Source: Botryllus schlosseri (taxonomy: Eukaryota; Chordata; Ascidiacea; Stolidobranchia; Styelidae). Taken from it: DNA of 20,710 bases. Each line of letters starts with the position of its first letter. Within the stretch, counting starts at the first letter, position 1. Both the position numbers and the translations under genes were made by a program. The notes beneath the pieces were generated by a model that saw only the letters and a program-made list of their open reading frames with translations, was not told the origin of the DNA and searched no databases. Shown one piece after another: positions 1 through 10,370 of this stretch. The stretch lies in assembly GCA_000444245.1 (NCBI GenBank), contig KE605904.1:5768-26477 (forward strand), given 5' to 3'.

Positions 1-213
1 ACAGCAGAGAGTCACTAAATATTCACAAACGGAAAGCTGGATATTTCGAGCAAACTTTTGTAACAAAGCAAATAAAACTTTTGAGATTGTCAAGGTACAT
101 GCTCGTTTAGTGTTGATTTTTAATGCTGCCAGCGCCATGCACAGAGTGGCCCGCAGTTGAAATACAATAAATTTGAACCAAAGATGTTATAATGTTAGAA
201 TTGTAATATATGA

Positions 214-323
214 AAAGGTTCACAGTGCAGAACCTACCAAGGTTCTGTTGTGAACGCGAACCTCTAAATTTCCGAGGTTCACACACAGAACGCGAACGTG
301 AACTTTAAGTTCACACCATCCCT
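214..323. mobile_element. Solo end of a DNA transposon, probably hAT
   Basis: Read on the minus strand from 323, the sequence starts with AGGGATGGTGTGAAC. It continues with repeated GTTC/GAAC motifs: TTCACGTTCGCGTTC, GAACCTCG and GGTTCGCGTTCAC. A GGGATGG start with subterminal repeats is typical of hAT ends. The partner end is not in the window, so the target duplication cannot be tested. Confidence 0.4.
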
Positions 324-601
324 AGTTGTGGCACGTGAAATGTCCACTAGCTGCAAAATCATAACGTGACAGCTTTTACGATATCCTTATGGTCTGTACT
401 GTCGTACGGTGTCTACAAATATTTATTTTGACAAACTATGCCAAGTACAGCAACAATTTTATTCAAATATTTGAAAATGTTATTTTTGTCGTGCCAGGCG
501 TGAATTCACAATAGTAAATCACAATTTCATGCGTGTGGAATGTGAGTCTGCAAGTCCCGTCAAATAAGGACTACTTGGAAATACATTGAATTAACCTATT
601 A

Positions 602-674
602 TTGGTGCTGCGGCCCGCGGCGTCATCAAAAGTAGGAAATTGGCCCGCGAGAGCATTTGAGTTTGAGACCTCTG
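602..674. mobile_element. Solo hAT transposon end (CAGAGGTCTCAAAC type)
   Basis: On the minus strand from 674 it reads CAGAGGTCTCAAACTCAAAT, then GCGGGCCAATTT and GCCGCGGGCCGC. The CAG-GGTCTCAAAC start followed by a GCGGGCC block is a common hAT terminal pattern in animals. The other end is not seen and probably lies left of the window or is lost. The 8 bases after the end are GTATAGAC. Confidence 0.55.
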
Positions 675-682
675 GTATAGAC

Positions 683-1548
683 ATTAGGCATGGTTTACAA
701 GGCTTACGTATTTCACATTATTCAACAGAAAATATGAAACACATTAGTTCATACCTGCATATTTTAACGTTTGTATCAGTAGGCCTATTGCGCGCGGCGT
801 GATTTCATAGTTGCAAAATGTTCAATGACGAGTTCATTGAAAACTGGAATACCCAGAATGAGAGTACATATAAAGTGAGCACATGTAACGCATCGAGCCT
901 AATTACTGCAGAAAAGTTGATAGAAAGCGATTTTTCAACCATGGGAATTCTAAAAGTTGACTAGTGGTTACTACTTCGGAAAGACGTATTGGAATATAAA
1001 CAAGTCAAATCGAACCGAGCAATGTCGACCATCGATTAATATCGAGACACCTTTTACAGTAGACCACGTGCTTCAGATCACGATACCCAATTTCGGTCGA
1101 ACTAGAGACACTGCCCCTGGCACCAGCAATGTAAAAGTGTATAACAAGGCATCCTTATCCTCGCGTATACGTCAGCCATTTATATTTATCGAAATACGTT
1201 GGGAAAAGGAAAAGAATGCGCTTTCCTCCCGCGTACGATTAGATCAATTGACAATGTCCAGGTTGATAAGGGCGTAAAAACACCGAATGTGTTGCGTCAC
1301 ACCGTCAAAATCGACTTATGCCAGCAATTGTCGACTCAACGCATAGAGTTCAGGTGTATACCCTTGTTACATCACACTGACAGGGCGACTCGCCAAGTTT
1401 CCCCTGTTGATCAGTAATTTGATGAATAAGAGAGAGTAGTTCACTGTTTCTTTATTGTGGGCGGATTTGAAAGAACAGACAGTGACAGGATGCTTACATC
1501 TTTTAGTAACAAGTATTCTAATTCTTTGTTAATTATTTTTCATTTTAG
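683..1548. other. Unassigned stretch
   Basis: I see no recognisable gene. A reading frame of about 106 codons (957-1277, + strand) without a standard ATG start matches nothing I know and lacks clear splice borders. The sequence from 950 to 1400 is somewhat less AT-rich than its surroundings, so a non-coding or lineage-specific exon cannot be excluded. Confidence 0.4.
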
Positions 1549-1600
1549 TGTATCGAGACAAAGATGCCGGCCAGGAACTCGACTTTGTATTTTGGAAACG
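1549..1600 (+). CDS. Candidate small internal exon bounded by strong splice signals
   Basis: A branch-like TTCTAAT and a long T-rich tract lead to TTTTAG at 1543-1548. After 52 bases comes ACG|GTGAGT at 1601, a near-consensus donor. The enclosed sequence is open in at least two frames: one reads YRDKDAGQELDFVFWKR, the other contains ATG (MPARNSTLYFGN) at 1564. I recognise neither product. The paired signals make this one of the better exon candidates outside the convertase, but it could be chance. Confidence 0.3.
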
Positions 1601-3137
1601 GTGAGTAGACGTCTCAAAGTCTGAACGTTCTAAAAATGAGAGTTGAGATCATCATTACGTTGCATTTCATGGCCGATCCATTCTAATTCTACAGTCAGTT
1701 TCAATATTCACGTCAGATTATATCATCAGAGCAAGACACACACAATGTACAATGCGATAAGACATAATGCGATGTAATGAACAGATAGCAGGGTGCCGAA
1801 CGACCAGTTGCGGACTCTTGAACTGACATCCATCTTGACCTGGTGCCCGATGTCATATAGTTCTTTTTTAGGTTTCAATCTCTATTGCGCCTAGGGTTGC
1901 ATTTAAAACATTTAAACTTATTTAAGACATGTTTTATATATATTGTTTTGTTTTGTTTTTTGAAAGCGATGACGTCACGAATATTCAATTGTGGCCTCGT
2001 AGTGGATTGACATCGACAATGGAAAATATAGGGTAAATAAAGCTCCTTTTACGAAATTCCTACGTACTATAGCTGTTTAAGCGACGATTTTGAGGTTTCC
2101 AACCATCCCATATGGTATACGTTGGCTATATTGGGTGGTAATTGTCTGTAGGATACTTGGAGAACTTGAAGAAAAATAAGGCCTAGTTGGCACTATTGGC
2201 AAAAGTTGCAGGAAGCTGCCCCAGGCCGCAAAAGAAAAACAGCAGTTTCATGCAGTCACACTTTTTAAAATTATCGCCTTGTTCGTAAGTGTAACTACGA
2301 AATAATAAGGCAGAGATAAAAGTCTATACACATATATTGAGCCCACTTCAACCGGACGGTATTGCTTCCTTTGGAAACGACACAATCAAGACACCAAAGA
2401 GGTTTTATTATATAACAAAACCAAAGCAGGGGGATCTTGTTTACCAGAGTGTAAGGTAGTGTTTGATTAGGGTAGAACAGCTAGTCACCGATGGGTTGTT
2501 CATGTTTTCTTACAATGTGATTGATCGTGCACTTGCCGAAATGCCGATTATGTAAACACATGCAGATCGGGGATTAGTCGCGACATTGCATTATGAAACT
2601 CCTAGCTGATGAACTTTGTGATATGTCAGCAAGAACCAATAATGGTGATGCGGCTAAGGCGGATCTGGAACTGATCCCAACATTTCAAAGAACATGGTAA
2701 AATATCAAATGCGCAATAGAACGTCACTGATATGTTGTACCAATAAAACAGCGATCTGTGATCACTGTTGCACAAAAGTGTGTGTAAATTATCGCACGTA
2801 ACTATGGCAGCAATAAACAATGATTTCTGTAGATCTTTGTGTTGATTTTTAGCCTCCTGGAATGCAATGAACAGGGCAAAATTCCACATGCGTCAAGAAT
2901 GCCCCTTGGTAGTTCTAGGTCGTTCGAAATTCCGGTTTTTCTAGTGTTAAATTAATATACATTATTAATTCATGTGCTGTGGGATAGTGACGTCATAACG
3001 AGGTCACACTGTGCATGAAGCGAAGCTTGGCTGAAAACGTTGCCTATACTCTGCAATAGTATAATATCGCTGTCATGCATAATTGAAGATCGAGTCGCAA
3101 CATACTCGTCGTGTTACTGCCGAAAAACTGAAATTTA
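1601..3137. other. Unassigned non-coding stretch
   Basis: No protein family, RNA gene or paired transposon ends were recognised. There is a short T/G-rich low-complexity run (TTTTG repeats) near 1943-1962. The rest is ordinary AT-rich sequence, possibly intronic if the exon candidate at 1549-1600 is real. Confidence 0.4.
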
Positions 3138-3246
3138 TTAAGTAGAAGTAAAAGTATTTCCAAAGTAATAACTACTTAAGTTAAGTGGGAAAAACGTACT
3201 TTTTCATTTCGAGGAAGTAGAAGTAAATCGTTACTTGCCACCTCTG
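3138..3246. mobile_element. Solo end of the AAGTAGAAGTA hAT-like family
   Basis: It ends CGTTACTTGCCACCTCTG, the reverse complement of CAGAGGTGGCAAGTAACG. This matches the termini of the full element at 14301-15592. It also carries the same GTAGAAGTA subterminal motif three times (near 3141, 3148 and 3217) and an ACTACTTAAG motif. No left partner was found upstream, so it is a truncated relative of that element. Confidence 0.7.
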
Positions 3247-4487
3247 CCAATGTATAATATACTAAAGTGGATATTCGGCAGTGATGCGGCTCTCCAATGC
3301 ATGATTACTTGCTGCTGTCCCATTCTTGCGAGAACTTTATGCTAATATAAACGGAGATTTGACGAGATACTGGCAGATTGGAACAGTCGTCACGGCTGCT
3401 GTCACAAAATAATCGGTACGGATTGTTTAACTGCTTGAAGTGAAAAAAAAATGATGGTCGGAATATTCAGTCGCATAATTTGTGGAACCTATTCAAATAG
3501 TCATCGATTCATCTCGTACAGAAGAGAGTGACCCCGTAATGTTTTTACTCGACTAGAAGTAGCGAAACTGCTTGTTGGGAAAAAATTACTGGACAACCAT
3601 ATATTACATCAGAATTAAAATGAGGGCATAAAAATTTCACTAATTAGATTAGAATCAGAGAAAAGAATCATTTTACAAAGACGATTTTGATTAGGTTACC
3701 GGCGTTTCGCTCTAATCAGTCTTATTAGACAAGTAGAATTACCTTATTACCAAGGTTTGATAGCAGAACGCTTATCGTCACACATTTCGGGTTATGTTGA
3801 TGAAAAAACGAACGTCCTTATGTTTATGACATTTCCACTCGTACATTTGATCCTATAGTGGCACTGAAAAGATACTTTCAACAAACAAAGTGTTGAGGTA
3901 CTGTTCTAAGCGTCATTGGTACTTGACATTGGTAACTGCCCGGTCATTTCCCTAAGCGAAATATAAGCCGAAACAAAGGCCTCTAGTAAGTACTCCGACC
4001 CAGCCAATGCCGCTCCCTAAGGTACGATGCGCGTCTTGCAAGTCTATAATTGGCATTAAATGTGTGTACGGAATTGATACGTGACTGTTACTGGAATGTG
4101 TGCCGAAGATACTTGAGAGTCGTCATGCGAAAATATAAACCACATGTAGAGTAAATCCCTGCAATTCATCCAACTTTGAGCCCACAAAAAGTCGAATTCT
4201 ATTTTGTGTCAGTGTCATGACGTTGTGTAATGACGTTGTTTGCAGGAATTATTGAAGGGCGACATACGCAACGATTTCAATCGCGTACAGGAGCAAACAA
4301 TTCATCATCAAGAAATTTGAGATGTTGCGAGAAAAACGACATTTTCGAAGTCTCGGTGACTATTTCGCGTTTGAATCACGCATTTGACACGTGATCAATT
4401 TTATGACACGATTTATATTGTGCATTTTACAATCAAGTAACCCAAAAGAGTTCCGCAAAGTTGCGCAACTCGACAGAAACAATAACC
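3247..4487. other. Unassigned stretch
   Basis: No gene family recognised. A run after TTTGCAG at 4238-4244 could be an exon: one frame reads ELLKGDIRNDFNRVQEQ and stops at 4317. There is no recognisable homology. An E-box-like CACGTG occurs near 4388, upstream of the start/donor candidate at 4488. Confidence 0.35.
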
Positions 4488-4493
4488 ATGCCG
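4488..4493 (+). CDS. Candidate first coding exon: ATG CCG followed by a splice donor
   Basis: AACAATAACC precedes ATG, a favourable start context. After one further codon comes GTAAGC, a good donor. Many animal genes have such a two-codon first coding exon. No downstream exon could be tied to it, so no product can be named. A possible exon at about 4245-4316 (after TTTGCAG) lies just upstream and could belong to a different gene model. Confidence 0.18.
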
Positions 4494-5185
4494 GTAAGCG
4501 CTACTTCTATCATATATTTTACCGCGAATGAATATTTTACGCCTTAAATTACTGATTTAAGGGATTTGAACGAAAAATAGTGTTCATTACGGTTGAGTTG
4601 AAACCGTCAGCATGTAGCAATTTTTGCAATTGTGATGATTCATTCTTAAGTACGGATACATTGGATTTCAAAACGGTTATTATCAATATATTGTTGTCAA
4701 ATTGTGTATTCTGTTGTAGCAATTAAACTTATGTACCTAAATCTTACGTTCGGAAAATGTTAAAGAATAATTATGTTTGAATATATCTTTCGAACCAACA
4801 ATGGTTGTTCAACTCAATCTGTTACACACGCTATCATGTATATCCGTAATGTTACTTACTCGATGTGAATATAATTATTTAAAAAAACTTTCAAGATGAT
4901 TGTAGAGTGCATTTATATGTATACAAATATCAAAATCTGAATGTGTGCTCGTGATCAGGTGGCTTGATTACTTTGAAGTGATTGAAGATGATAAAAAGTA
5001 CAAGAAAATACAAAACATGTAAAAATGAAGAAAAAAACAGTTATTAATCTTAGATGTATCGTGTGAAGTGTGTTTACATTGTTATGTGGATTATGATACA
5101 AACAAACTACAGTAAAAAATGAATAACTAAAAATAAAAATGGAAATAAAAACATGAAATATTATAATTTTCTTGAACATAAATAA
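4494..5185. other. Unassigned, very AT-rich stretch
   Basis: Long A and T runs with no coding signal I trust. A minus-strand frame at 4955-5308 is low-complexity hydrophobic sequence that runs into the transposon at 5194, so it is probably a chance opening. Confidence 0.4.
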
Positions 5186-5193
5186 GTCTAGTA

Positions 5194-5604
5194 CAGTGGT
5201 TCTCCACATTCTAGTCTTCACGGACTCCCTTTGAACCGTCACGGACCCCCACGGACCCCAAAAAGTTCTAGTTCGAATTTCGAATGATCGCCACATATAT
5301 GGCACCAAAACAGCAGTTCATTGAACACGTATCGTCACACTTATATATAGCAGCTCATCTAGAGGTTATTCTGTATGTATGAATTTGCACGGTAGAAAAT
5401 ATCATATAAGACGGCTATTCTGTTGACAAGAGTCCCGAAGTTTTAGCAGATAGGAAGCGAAACTGCCTCGTGATTTCTCTAATTCGAAAATACAAAATAA
5501 AAATTTGGTTATCAACCATTTTGCAAATTTGGAGGTTTCGCGGAACCCCTGGAAATGCTTCGCGGACCCCTAGGGGTCCGCTGAGCCATGGTTGAGAACC
5601 ACTG
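5194..5604. mobile_element. Non-autonomous hAT element (MITE), 411 bp
   Basis: The left end is CAGTGGTTCTCCACATT. The right end is GGTTGAGAACCACTG, whose reverse complement is CAGTGGTTCTCAACC. It is flanked by GTCTAGTA (5186-5193) and GCCTAGTG (5605-5612), which agree at 6 of 8 positions and have TA at the centre, as in Buster-type hAT target sites. The subterminal blocks CACGGACCCC and GCGGACCCCTAGGGGTCCGC are the widespread 'hAT with GGGGTCCGCGG' type. There is no transposase. The two mismatches in the duplication suggest an old insertion. Confidence 0.85.
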
Positions 5605-5612
5605 GCCTAGTG

Positions 5613-5937
5613 TATAAATTCTAGTGTAATATCAATTATGTAGGAATTTCAATGTTCCGTCATCATCTTGCGATCACTGCATATGTCTTTATGTACAGTT
5701 GACGACAGGAGAATATTGAATACGATTCCTACCGTGATTATAACTTGCATCACCAAGATATTCCATGAGAAATTTGCATCGAAACCTTTCATATTATTCT
5801 GTTGTAGAATAGCGGTCGCTTTACTTCGAGCCAACTCTTCTTCATGCTTCCATATCGATGTCCATGTTTTCGTCTAAATGCCTTAACTGTAAACTCCAAG
5901 ACAGTTGGCTTCTCCTCCTTAGTGAGCTTGCTTATTA
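5613..5937. other. Unassigned stretch
   Basis: Short frames open on both strands over the same bases (about 5650-5875), which argues for chance. No splice-bounded exon or transposon end was recognised. Confidence 0.35.
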
Positions 5938-6054
5938 GACTGGTCGACAAAATGAACTAAACAAAATTTAGGCAGAACATCTCGTAGTCGTTTCTGGCGT
6001 TTTCAATGTTGCATATTACGAATATCACATTAGTGTCGCCAGATTTACTCTTGT
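5938..6054. mobile_element. Solo end of the CACTGGTCAAC (CMC-like) family
   Basis: It starts GACTGGTCGACAAAATGAAC directly after TTA. It continues TTTAGGCAGAACAT, then ATTACGAATATCACATTAGT, then GCCAGATT. This follows the inverted right end of the element at 7209-8632 almost step for step (CACTGGTCAACAAAATGAA..GATTACGAATATCACATTAG..CAGATTGGC). Its partner end is not visible, so this copy is truncated. Confidence 0.7.
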
Positions 6055-6100
6055 TTATAAGAAACCGATACCCCTAAAACGTCCAAATCACTCTGTTCAC

Positions 6101-6240
6101 CCGGGGTCGCCATACGTCCTCTTTTAACAGGATTTGTCCTCTTTTTTGACATTTTTGAACGTGTCCTCGAAGGACGCCCAAATTTCCTCTTTTTTGAGAT
6201 TTCGTCCTCTTTTTTGAGAATATTGGTTAAACATATAGGG
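6101..6240. mobile_element. Solo transposon end with GTCCTCTTTT repeats
   Basis: It starts CCGGGGTCGCCATACGTCC (a CAGGGTCGCCA-like tip), followed by four spaced copies of (G)TCCTCTTTT, near 6116, 6136, 6184 and 6204, and an inverted GTCCTCGAAGGAC. This arrangement is a known type of animal DNA-transposon end, probably hAT. The minus-strand frame at 6045-6401 is produced by these repeats and is not a gene. No right end was found. Confidence 0.5.
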
Positions 6241-6639
6241 TAAAATTCGACTGAGACACAGTAAACCAGCACTGAAGTAACGCTCCAGCAACAATTTCGG
6301 GAGCTGAGCCGGAAAGTGTACATTTTTTTCAAGTCAACCAACCACAAAGTCGAGGAAAAGTTACCATTTTTGCGAGTTTTACTCCAGTATTGTAGTATCA
6401 AATTTCACCCCAAAATATTTCACTTGGTAACAAGTAAATTGTAGCTTTTTATACCGCGCATAAATAGATAGTTGGTCATGAAAAACCCTCGTCGTACTCG
6501 ACGTCGTACTCAATTATTCATTCAATATTAACACGACCTGATGCGAGATCTTTGTTCATCAAAAACAATTTGTCAAGCCTAACAATTGTACTTTTGGACA
6601 ACGGAAATATATTTTCTAGTGTATCAATTGGTCATTCTA
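6241..6639. other. Unassigned stretch, possibly interior of the element starting at 6101
   Basis: No gene recognised. It includes a 12-base duplication, CGTCGTACTCGA then CGTCGTACTC, near 6491-6512. Because the right end of the element at 6101 is unknown, this could be its interior. Confidence 0.3.
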
Positions 6640-6990
6640 CCAAGATAAACGAGGAGCATGTTACATGGCCTAAAACTTTATATCCTGGTGCTTCGTGGCG
6701 CGGTAATGGCCAACGCCGATATGCCCATTTCTATAAATCTTGCGTATTCTTTATTGGGTGAAGAGTACCCAATGATCAAGATACCCGACAACTTAATATC
6801 GCGCCCAGCGCGAAAAAATTTTGAAAAAGCTGCAAAAATTTTCAAAAAATACTTTATAATTTATGCTAATTCACGAAATAATTTGGGGCCCCCTTCGAGC
6901 CCGCCCCCCTCCAATTGGGGGGTTTGGGGTGCGGCAGTTACGGTGCTGGTTATACCCTGTCATATAAATGAATTCTATCTACTATAGATA
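6640..6990. repeat. Putative dispersed repeat with GC-rich end block
   Basis: The interior is AT-rich. From 6888 come GGGGCCCCCTTCGAGCCCGC, a C6-loop-G6 hairpin (about 6903-6922) and GGTTTGGGGTGCGGCAGTTACGG. The last 17 bases of that block recur inverted at 19976-19992. The abrupt GC-rich, G/C-run end is characteristic of transposon tips, but no superfamily can be assigned. Confidence 0.4.
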
Positions 6991-7208
6991 GCATGTAATT
7001 ATGACAGACTATTTAAATGATCTTTTCAGCCTATTCAAGCACATAAGTTATGTTGATACTAGTATATGTTATTATGTTCCAACTTTACTAGACGACTGCA
7101 GGATGTGACAATGTGAAATGATAGTTCGAACACACAAGGCACAAAATCAAAAGCAGCATTCTCAAACATATATCCATTGCCATTTGTTATTGCAACCTGT
7201 GCTGATTA

Positions 7209-8632
7209 CACTGGTCAACACATAATTTTAGGCAGACAAAGTAAGAGTGGTTATGGGGGTTCTGAAGGGCGCTGATTCCGAATATGACCTTGGTTTTTTC
7301 AAATTGGCTCTTGTTGTGGAGATAACCCATGGGGCTGTTTTGACCAAAATCTCCCATTTTCGCGGTAATGACTAGATATAAAATCGGCTTAGTGGTATTA
7401 TAAAGTTTAGAAATTCAATCTACTTGTTATTTTTACACACAGAAGACTATATTAAATCAAAATACAGCAACAGCACTATATTTTGGGGTATTAGATTTAT
7501 CATAGTTACAGACTTTCACGGATATCATGTACATAAATAAACTCCAGTCATGTATAGAAGTATTTACTTAGATACTCAAATAACGTGGCATTAATTCAAT
7601 CAGTTTTTCGTCAACCACCTATTGTAAATTTGAAATAATCAGTTGGAATACAATATTATTGATATATTTTAAATCGAAATTGTTTTTTGTACGATTTTCG
7701 CCTCTGAGCTATTTATAGTGCAGTTTCTCGAATGGTTCCGGCAACGGTCTGACATAATATGATCAATGGTTCATCTCATCTGCCCTGGTATCTTTCTATT
7801 GATGTTCTGATGTCTTGTTAGAACCTCTCCCCTTGCTAATCAACATGATGATCGGGAAATATATCAAGATGACTGAACAGGAAGTAAACTTTTATGCTCA
7901 TGTTTGTTCCAAGTTTTCGATATGCAGATACGAATTTTCGGACCAACTGTTTGTAGTTGGGTGCTTTGTGATCAGCTAATAAGTTTTATTTACTACATCT
8001 TAGGAGTAATTACATGCTGTGAACTCCTCCTAATGTGAAATTGGAATCTTTCATCGGTATTCGAATATGCCAGATACCAGATTTAAGCTTCTCGTTTGAT
8101 AGGGTTAATAGGTATACCCACTTCGTTGACTCAGTGGAAAATTATCCATTTACCGGTCAAAAGAAATGAGACACATATCGGTATTGTAGTTAAGCCTTTC
8201 AAGGACAAATTTTATAGTTTCATACTCCTCTTTAATCTTGGTAGAATGACCAATTGATACAGGAGAAGATGAATTTCCGTTTTGGAAAAGTACAATTTTT
8301 AGACTTGACAAACTGGTTTTTTGACAAACAAATATTTCGCATCATGCCATGTTAATATTGATAGAATGACTGAGAATGACATGAGGGTTCTTCATAGTCA
8401 ATTAGCTATTTATAGGCAGTATAAAATTAGAAAAAACTACGATTTTTCCCACCAAGTGAAATATTTAAGGGTAAATACAGTAATTTGGGGCTTTTTTAGG
8501 GGTATAAATATCTTCTGACAGAAAGCCAATCTGACAAAACTAATGTGATATTCGTAATCAGCAACCTTAAAAACCCCAGAAGCAACTCTAATATGTTCTG
8601 GCTAAAAAAAAAATTCATTTTGTTGACCAGTG
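7209..8632. mobile_element. Non-autonomous CMC/CACTA-like DNA transposon, 1424 bp
   Basis: The left end is CACTGGTCAACACATAATTT and the right end is TTTTGTTGACCAGTG, giving a 12-base terminal inverted repeat, CACTGGTCAACA. Imperfect inversion continues for about 110 bases: GCTGATTCCGAATATGAC on the left against GCTGATTACGAATATCAC on the right, then both reach ATTGGCT or a close variant. TTA flanks it on both sides (7206-7208 and 8633-8635). CACTG tips with a 3-base duplication fit the CACTA/EnSpm branch of CMC elements. Long imperfect ends and no transposase mark it as a non-autonomous derivative. The superfamily is inference, while the ends are seen directly. Confidence 0.75.
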
Positions 8633-8657
8633 TTATTGTTTCTTCGTGATATCATCA

Positions 8658-8692
8658 TTTGTGTTGATTACCCAAATTTGTGTTGATTACCC
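8658..8692 (+). repeat. 16-bp tandem duplication
   Basis: TTTGTGTTGATTACCC occurs at 8658-8673 and again at 8677-8692, separated by CAA-like spacing. It lies 22 bases right of the CMC-like element and may be local slippage. Confidence 0.8.
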
Positions 8693-9669
8693 GCATCTTA
8701 CCCTACCTATATATTGAGTGTTTTTGAGCATCGCGTTTAGTTGCTTGAGTCTTCATTTAGTTAATAAAAACCAAACACGCAATGAGGTCATAGTACGTTT
8801 TCAGTACACAACCTACGTCGTTATGTCGGCATTTGAGCTGGCAACATACGTAAATCTCCAACCGTTACCTCTCACCCCACTAGCCCTATATCCCGTAATA
8901 TTTTTGCTTCCACCGTTCGGTGTTGTACAATAATTTGTCATTTTGTCCCAATGCTATTGATATGTGTCAATGGAAACGTTTTGTTTCATGGAGCAGTTAC
9001 ACTCAAGTGTCTGCGCAGAACGTTATTGATAACGACATATTCTCGCCTATAATCCAACAAATGAAATTATAATATGTCCAGTAACACAAGCGCAGTGTAT
9101 AAATTCCAGATCACTTATAAATGCCTGAACTTGAGTTTCGGTAAACAGAATACTAGTGATGATCGATTGTCAAAATATTTAAGCTAGCGTCGAAATGATT
9201 CGTGTCAGTCCTGAGTCAACTTTTTTGTAAACCTTGACTTGTGTGTATTGGCCACGTATATAACATAATTGATCCAGCCATATGCCATGACCGCTGGAAT
9301 GTGTACGGACACAGTGCCATCTCAAAAACATGCCAAACAATAGGCACATTTTTTTTTCGGTAAGCATAATCATGTGGCCGATTTCGCGTGCGTGTTAACT
9401 TTTGCTTTTTTAAACATTTCGTGTAAAATATCAGCGCTGGCGCAACAGGAAAACGCCAGTATTTCCAGCACTTCATAACACCGGGAATAGATCATTGATA
9501 TTCGGGACAAGAGTGATAGGAAAATCGTGACGTTCCGCATACTAACTTCCCCAGAACCACATACCACACCAGTATCAGTAATATTTTACTCGACGTTTGA
9601 CTGGACAGCATCACCTTGGTTGCACGCCTGTACATCAGCAACGCCAATTGATGAAAAGATACACAAGAT
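8693..9669. other. Unassigned stretch
   Basis: No gene family or paired transposon ends. Three overlapping minus-strand frames between 9179 and 9567 cover the same bases in different frames without recognisable products. Confidence 0.35.
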
Positions 9670-9852
9670 ATGTCGGTCTACACTAGAGGATCAACAAACT
9701 TTCTTAGCATGCCTAATGACGAAACATCAACAACGCGAGTTCTAGCCATTTTAGAGTGGTCTGGACCTGAGCTGTATTTCGAGGTATTACCCAGAACTCG
9801 TGCTGATAGAGGGAATGACGTCCCTCAAGCCAGCTACGGTGAAGACCGTTAA
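9670..9852 (+). pseudogene. Fragment resembling a DDE integrase core domain of a mobile element
   Basis: The stretch, less AT-rich than its neighbours, encodes NFLSMPNDETSTTRVLAILE and later LPRTRADRGNDVPQASYG. The spacing and motif (FL....N....T.VL...LE, then P.R.R.D.G.N) resemble the integrase core found in uncharacterised integrase-domain proteins of fish and marine invertebrates, where the sequence is P.RVR.D.GGEN. No flanking domains or ends are visible, so the element family cannot be named. It is a broken remnant. Similarity is from memory of the motif, and a chance open frame is possible. Confidence 0.35.
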
Positions 9853-10362
9853 TAAAACGTATGTACATATGAATGCAATTGTCAAAATATTTTGAAGATA
9901 ATTGAAAGATCAAATTTCTTCGACAAACAGCACGTCAGACGGTTATCCATCCTCGTGTAGTTCACAAATTCTAAATACCGAAGATTATACAACGAGCAGC
10001 CGAGAAAGTTGAACCTTTGTAAAGGCGCTGTCCCAAAATGCATTGCCAGTTTGTTGAAACAGATCTAAGTCTGAGTATATATGTCACAGAGTATTGTGCT
10101 GACTTTCTATTGCAATTTATTAACTATATTGGTACTTCCAATTAAACTCCACTGATTTTATCCGCCGACTGGTCTTGGAGCATATGGTTTTCATTGAAAA
10201 AGTCGGAATTTTCACTGCCACCTTACAGTGTGATTTTGTTAGGTGAAGAACTCCGGTGTTTATCACGATGTTGAGGTCCAATTATAGATCTCAATTTAAT
10301 GTACCTTAGTGCACCCATCAAATAGGGGTCACGACTTCGCTATTTTGTTAGTTCCCCGATTG
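9853..10362. other. Unassigned stretch
   Basis: AT-rich DNA with no gene, RNA or transposon end recognised. It ends at the target duplication of the hAT copy. Confidence 0.35.
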
Positions 10363-10370
10363 CGATACAG

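Noticed and set aside
957-1277. Longest + strand open frame of the left part (about 106 codons)
   Set aside because: No standard ATG start, no recognisable domain, no clear splice borders, and an overlapping frame opens over the same region.
4955-5308. Minus-strand frame of 117 codons
   Set aside because: Low-complexity hydrophobic translation of AT-rich DNA that runs into the hAT MITE at 5194.
6045-6401. Minus-strand frame of 118 codons rich in Lys/Arg
   Set aside because: The basic stretch is produced by the GTCCTCTTTT repeats of the transposon tip read backwards.
6640-6990. Helitron 3' end suggested by the GC-rich hairpin
   Set aside because: There is no CTRR end or A|T target context next to the hairpin, so it was left as an unclassified repeat.
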